Assembly: GCA_018402565.1 (NCBI GenBank)
Contig: JAGYIQ010000007.1
Location: 310,001 to 374,000 of the forward strand
Reading direction: 5' to 3'
Length of the DNA stretch: 64,000 nt
Source: Pirellulaceae bacterium
Lineage (GTDB): Bacteria > Planctomycetota > Planctomycetia > Pirellulales > Pirellulaceae
Made by a program: the position numbers and the translations under genes
Notes under the pieces: model-generated
What the model saw: only the letters and a program-made list of their open reading frames with translations
Told to the model about the DNA's origin: nothing
The model's database searches: none
Part shown: in pieces, positions 63,237 through 64,000 of the stretch
Position numbering within the stretch: the first letter of the stretch is position 1
How the letters are laid out: every line of letters begins with the position of its first letter

Positions 63237-64000
63237 ATGAGCGTGAACAAGTCGGAGTCGGAACTGGTCGTACCGGCCATTGTTGCCCGAGGAGGTCCGT
63301 TTGGGGGGGCTGGACGCGGGACGCTTCGCTGTTGGGACAGGGGTTGGGTGGCGGTTGGCCTGTGTTTGGTGTCGTGTCTGTCGCTGGGCCTGACGGGCTG
63401 CCAGGCCTGGCGGATCAATGGGCTGCGTGATCGTTTGGCACCTTCCAATGATCGAACTTGGTCGCCGGAGTTTTCGCAGTTGCCGACGGGTGAGTGGGAC
63501 GGGGATCGTCTGACTTTGCGGAACATTCGCAACATCGAATGGTTATCAGAAGAGGACTTTGTACTTCGCTATTACGACCGGACCTTTGACTTGCAGCAGG
63601 TTCGTGGGGTGGACTTTGTGATGGTGCCGTTCAATTTTCGGCCGATCGCCCACACCATGCTCAGCTTCGAGCTGGATGATGGCACTTATTTTGGGGTGTC
63701 GGTGGAGATCCGCAACGAGCAGGGCGAGGATTACTCGACGGTGTTGGGGATGGCGCGGCAATTTGAGGTGACTTACGTGTTGGCCGACGAGCGGGACATC
63801 ATTCGCCGTCGGACGCGGCACTTGGACGCCGAGGTCTACGTGTACCCGACGGTGGCCACACCGCAGCAGGCTCAGAATTTGTTGCGGGACGTGGTGGACC
63901 GGATGAACGAATTGGCCGAGCGGCCCGAGTTCTACCATACGTTGGTCAACAACTGCACGACCAACATTGTCTCGCATGTGAATCGTTTGAACCCCAGTCG
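63237..64000 (+). CDS. DUF4105-domain lipoprotein, partial (runs off the window)
   Basis: Open from ATG 63237 to the window end (254 codons and 2 bases, no stop). The N-terminus is basic, followed by a hydrophobic stretch and a lipobox-like LSLGLTGC, so it is probably a lipoprotein. After about residue 100 the sequence matches the DUF4105 pattern: WLSEEDFVLRYYDRTFDLQQ, VDFVMVPFNFRPIAHTMLSF, YFGVSVEIRNEQGEDYS, TYVLADERDIIRRRT, and FYHTLVNNCTTNIVSHVNRL. The Cys of NNCTTN resembles the papain-like active site proposed for this family. Function unknown. Frames on the other strand here are shadows. Confidence 0.85.
   Translation, partial: MSVNKSESELVVPAIVARGGPFGGAGRGTLRCWDRGWVAVGLCLVSCLSLGLTGCQAWRINGLRDRLAPSNDRTWSPEFSQLPTGEWDGDRLTLRNIRNIEWLSEEDFVLRYYDRTFDLQQVRGVDFVMVPFNFRPIAHTMLSFELDDGTYFGVSVEIRNEQGEDYSTVLGMARQFEVTYVLADERDIIRRRTRHLDAEVYVYPTVATPQQAQNLLRDVVDRMNELAERPEFYHTLVNNCTTNIVSHVNRLNPS

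Noticed and set aside
63546..63977. Minus-strand gene near the window end
   Set aside because: The plus strand encodes a clear DUF4105 protein over the same bases.

Overview
The window reads as chromosomal DNA of a planctomycete, most likely in or near the Pirellulaceae. This rests on gene content: a formylglycine sulfatase, a PSD1-type DUF1592 cytochrome next to a DUF1552 protein, DUF1559 pseudopilin-like proteins, a Ser/Thr kinase with a membrane helix and kinesin-light-chain TPRs, a PQQ-propeller protein, and large amounts of interspersed repeat DNA. No rRNA, tRNA or CRISPR array was seen. Assignments come from motif reading by eye; no database search was run.

Layout. 0-5.1 kb: a membrane protein broken by an in-frame TGA, a small gene overlapping a nucleotidyltransferase-fold gene, and a secreted protein with two sulfatase domains in one chain. 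5.4-13.3 kb: a DUF1592 / DUF1552 / secreted-protein locus invaded three times by one repeat family: a seven-copy 99-bp array, an inverted-repeat-bounded unit carrying a four-helix-bundle (S23/Avd-like) gene, and a six-copy 277-bp array whose last unit supplies the N-terminus and secretion leader of the following gene. 13.4-16.1 kb: a dead homing-endonuclease-repeat gene carrying two different MITEs, then a tight CsbD / DUF883-like / holin-like envelope-stress operon.

16.3-29.1 kb is a defence-type island: hsdR-hsdM-DUF1016-hsdS, an unassigned protein kinase plus TPR pair, a truncated IS21, and an AAA+ ATPase with a 159-aa partner. A decayed copy of the end of that partner lies at 16.36-16.68 kb, so the restriction and kinase genes sit between direct repeats about 11.2 kb apart. 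29.1-39.4 kb is repeat-rich, with a few orphan genes, a 32-aa Lys-rich gene, and a 3.4-kb mosaic of 934-bp higher-order repeats holding no gene. 39.4-43.2 kb carries a 5'-truncated RHS protein with a C-terminal HELVH zincin domain and a membrane-anchored helical-repeat protein that may be its immunity or accessory partner.

43.5-64 kb is more ordinary: an esterase, the kinase-TPR protein, a nucleotidyltransferase-like gene, a di-haem peroxidase, an AtuA-family protein, a LolA-like membrane protein, two DUF1559 proteins, a PQQ propeller, RNase H with a viroplasmin domain, ahcY with a clear terminator, and the start of a DUF4105 lipoprotein running off the end. A 53-bp array of about 21 copies lies beside the RNase H gene.

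The main theme is short mobile-like elements reshaping coding sequence. A 163-bp element (GTAA ends, 8-bp duplication, IS66-like) adds exactly 57 codons to an open frame; an IS630-like MITE supplies a stop codon; and at least two tandem arrays appear seeded from the ends of inverted-repeat elements.
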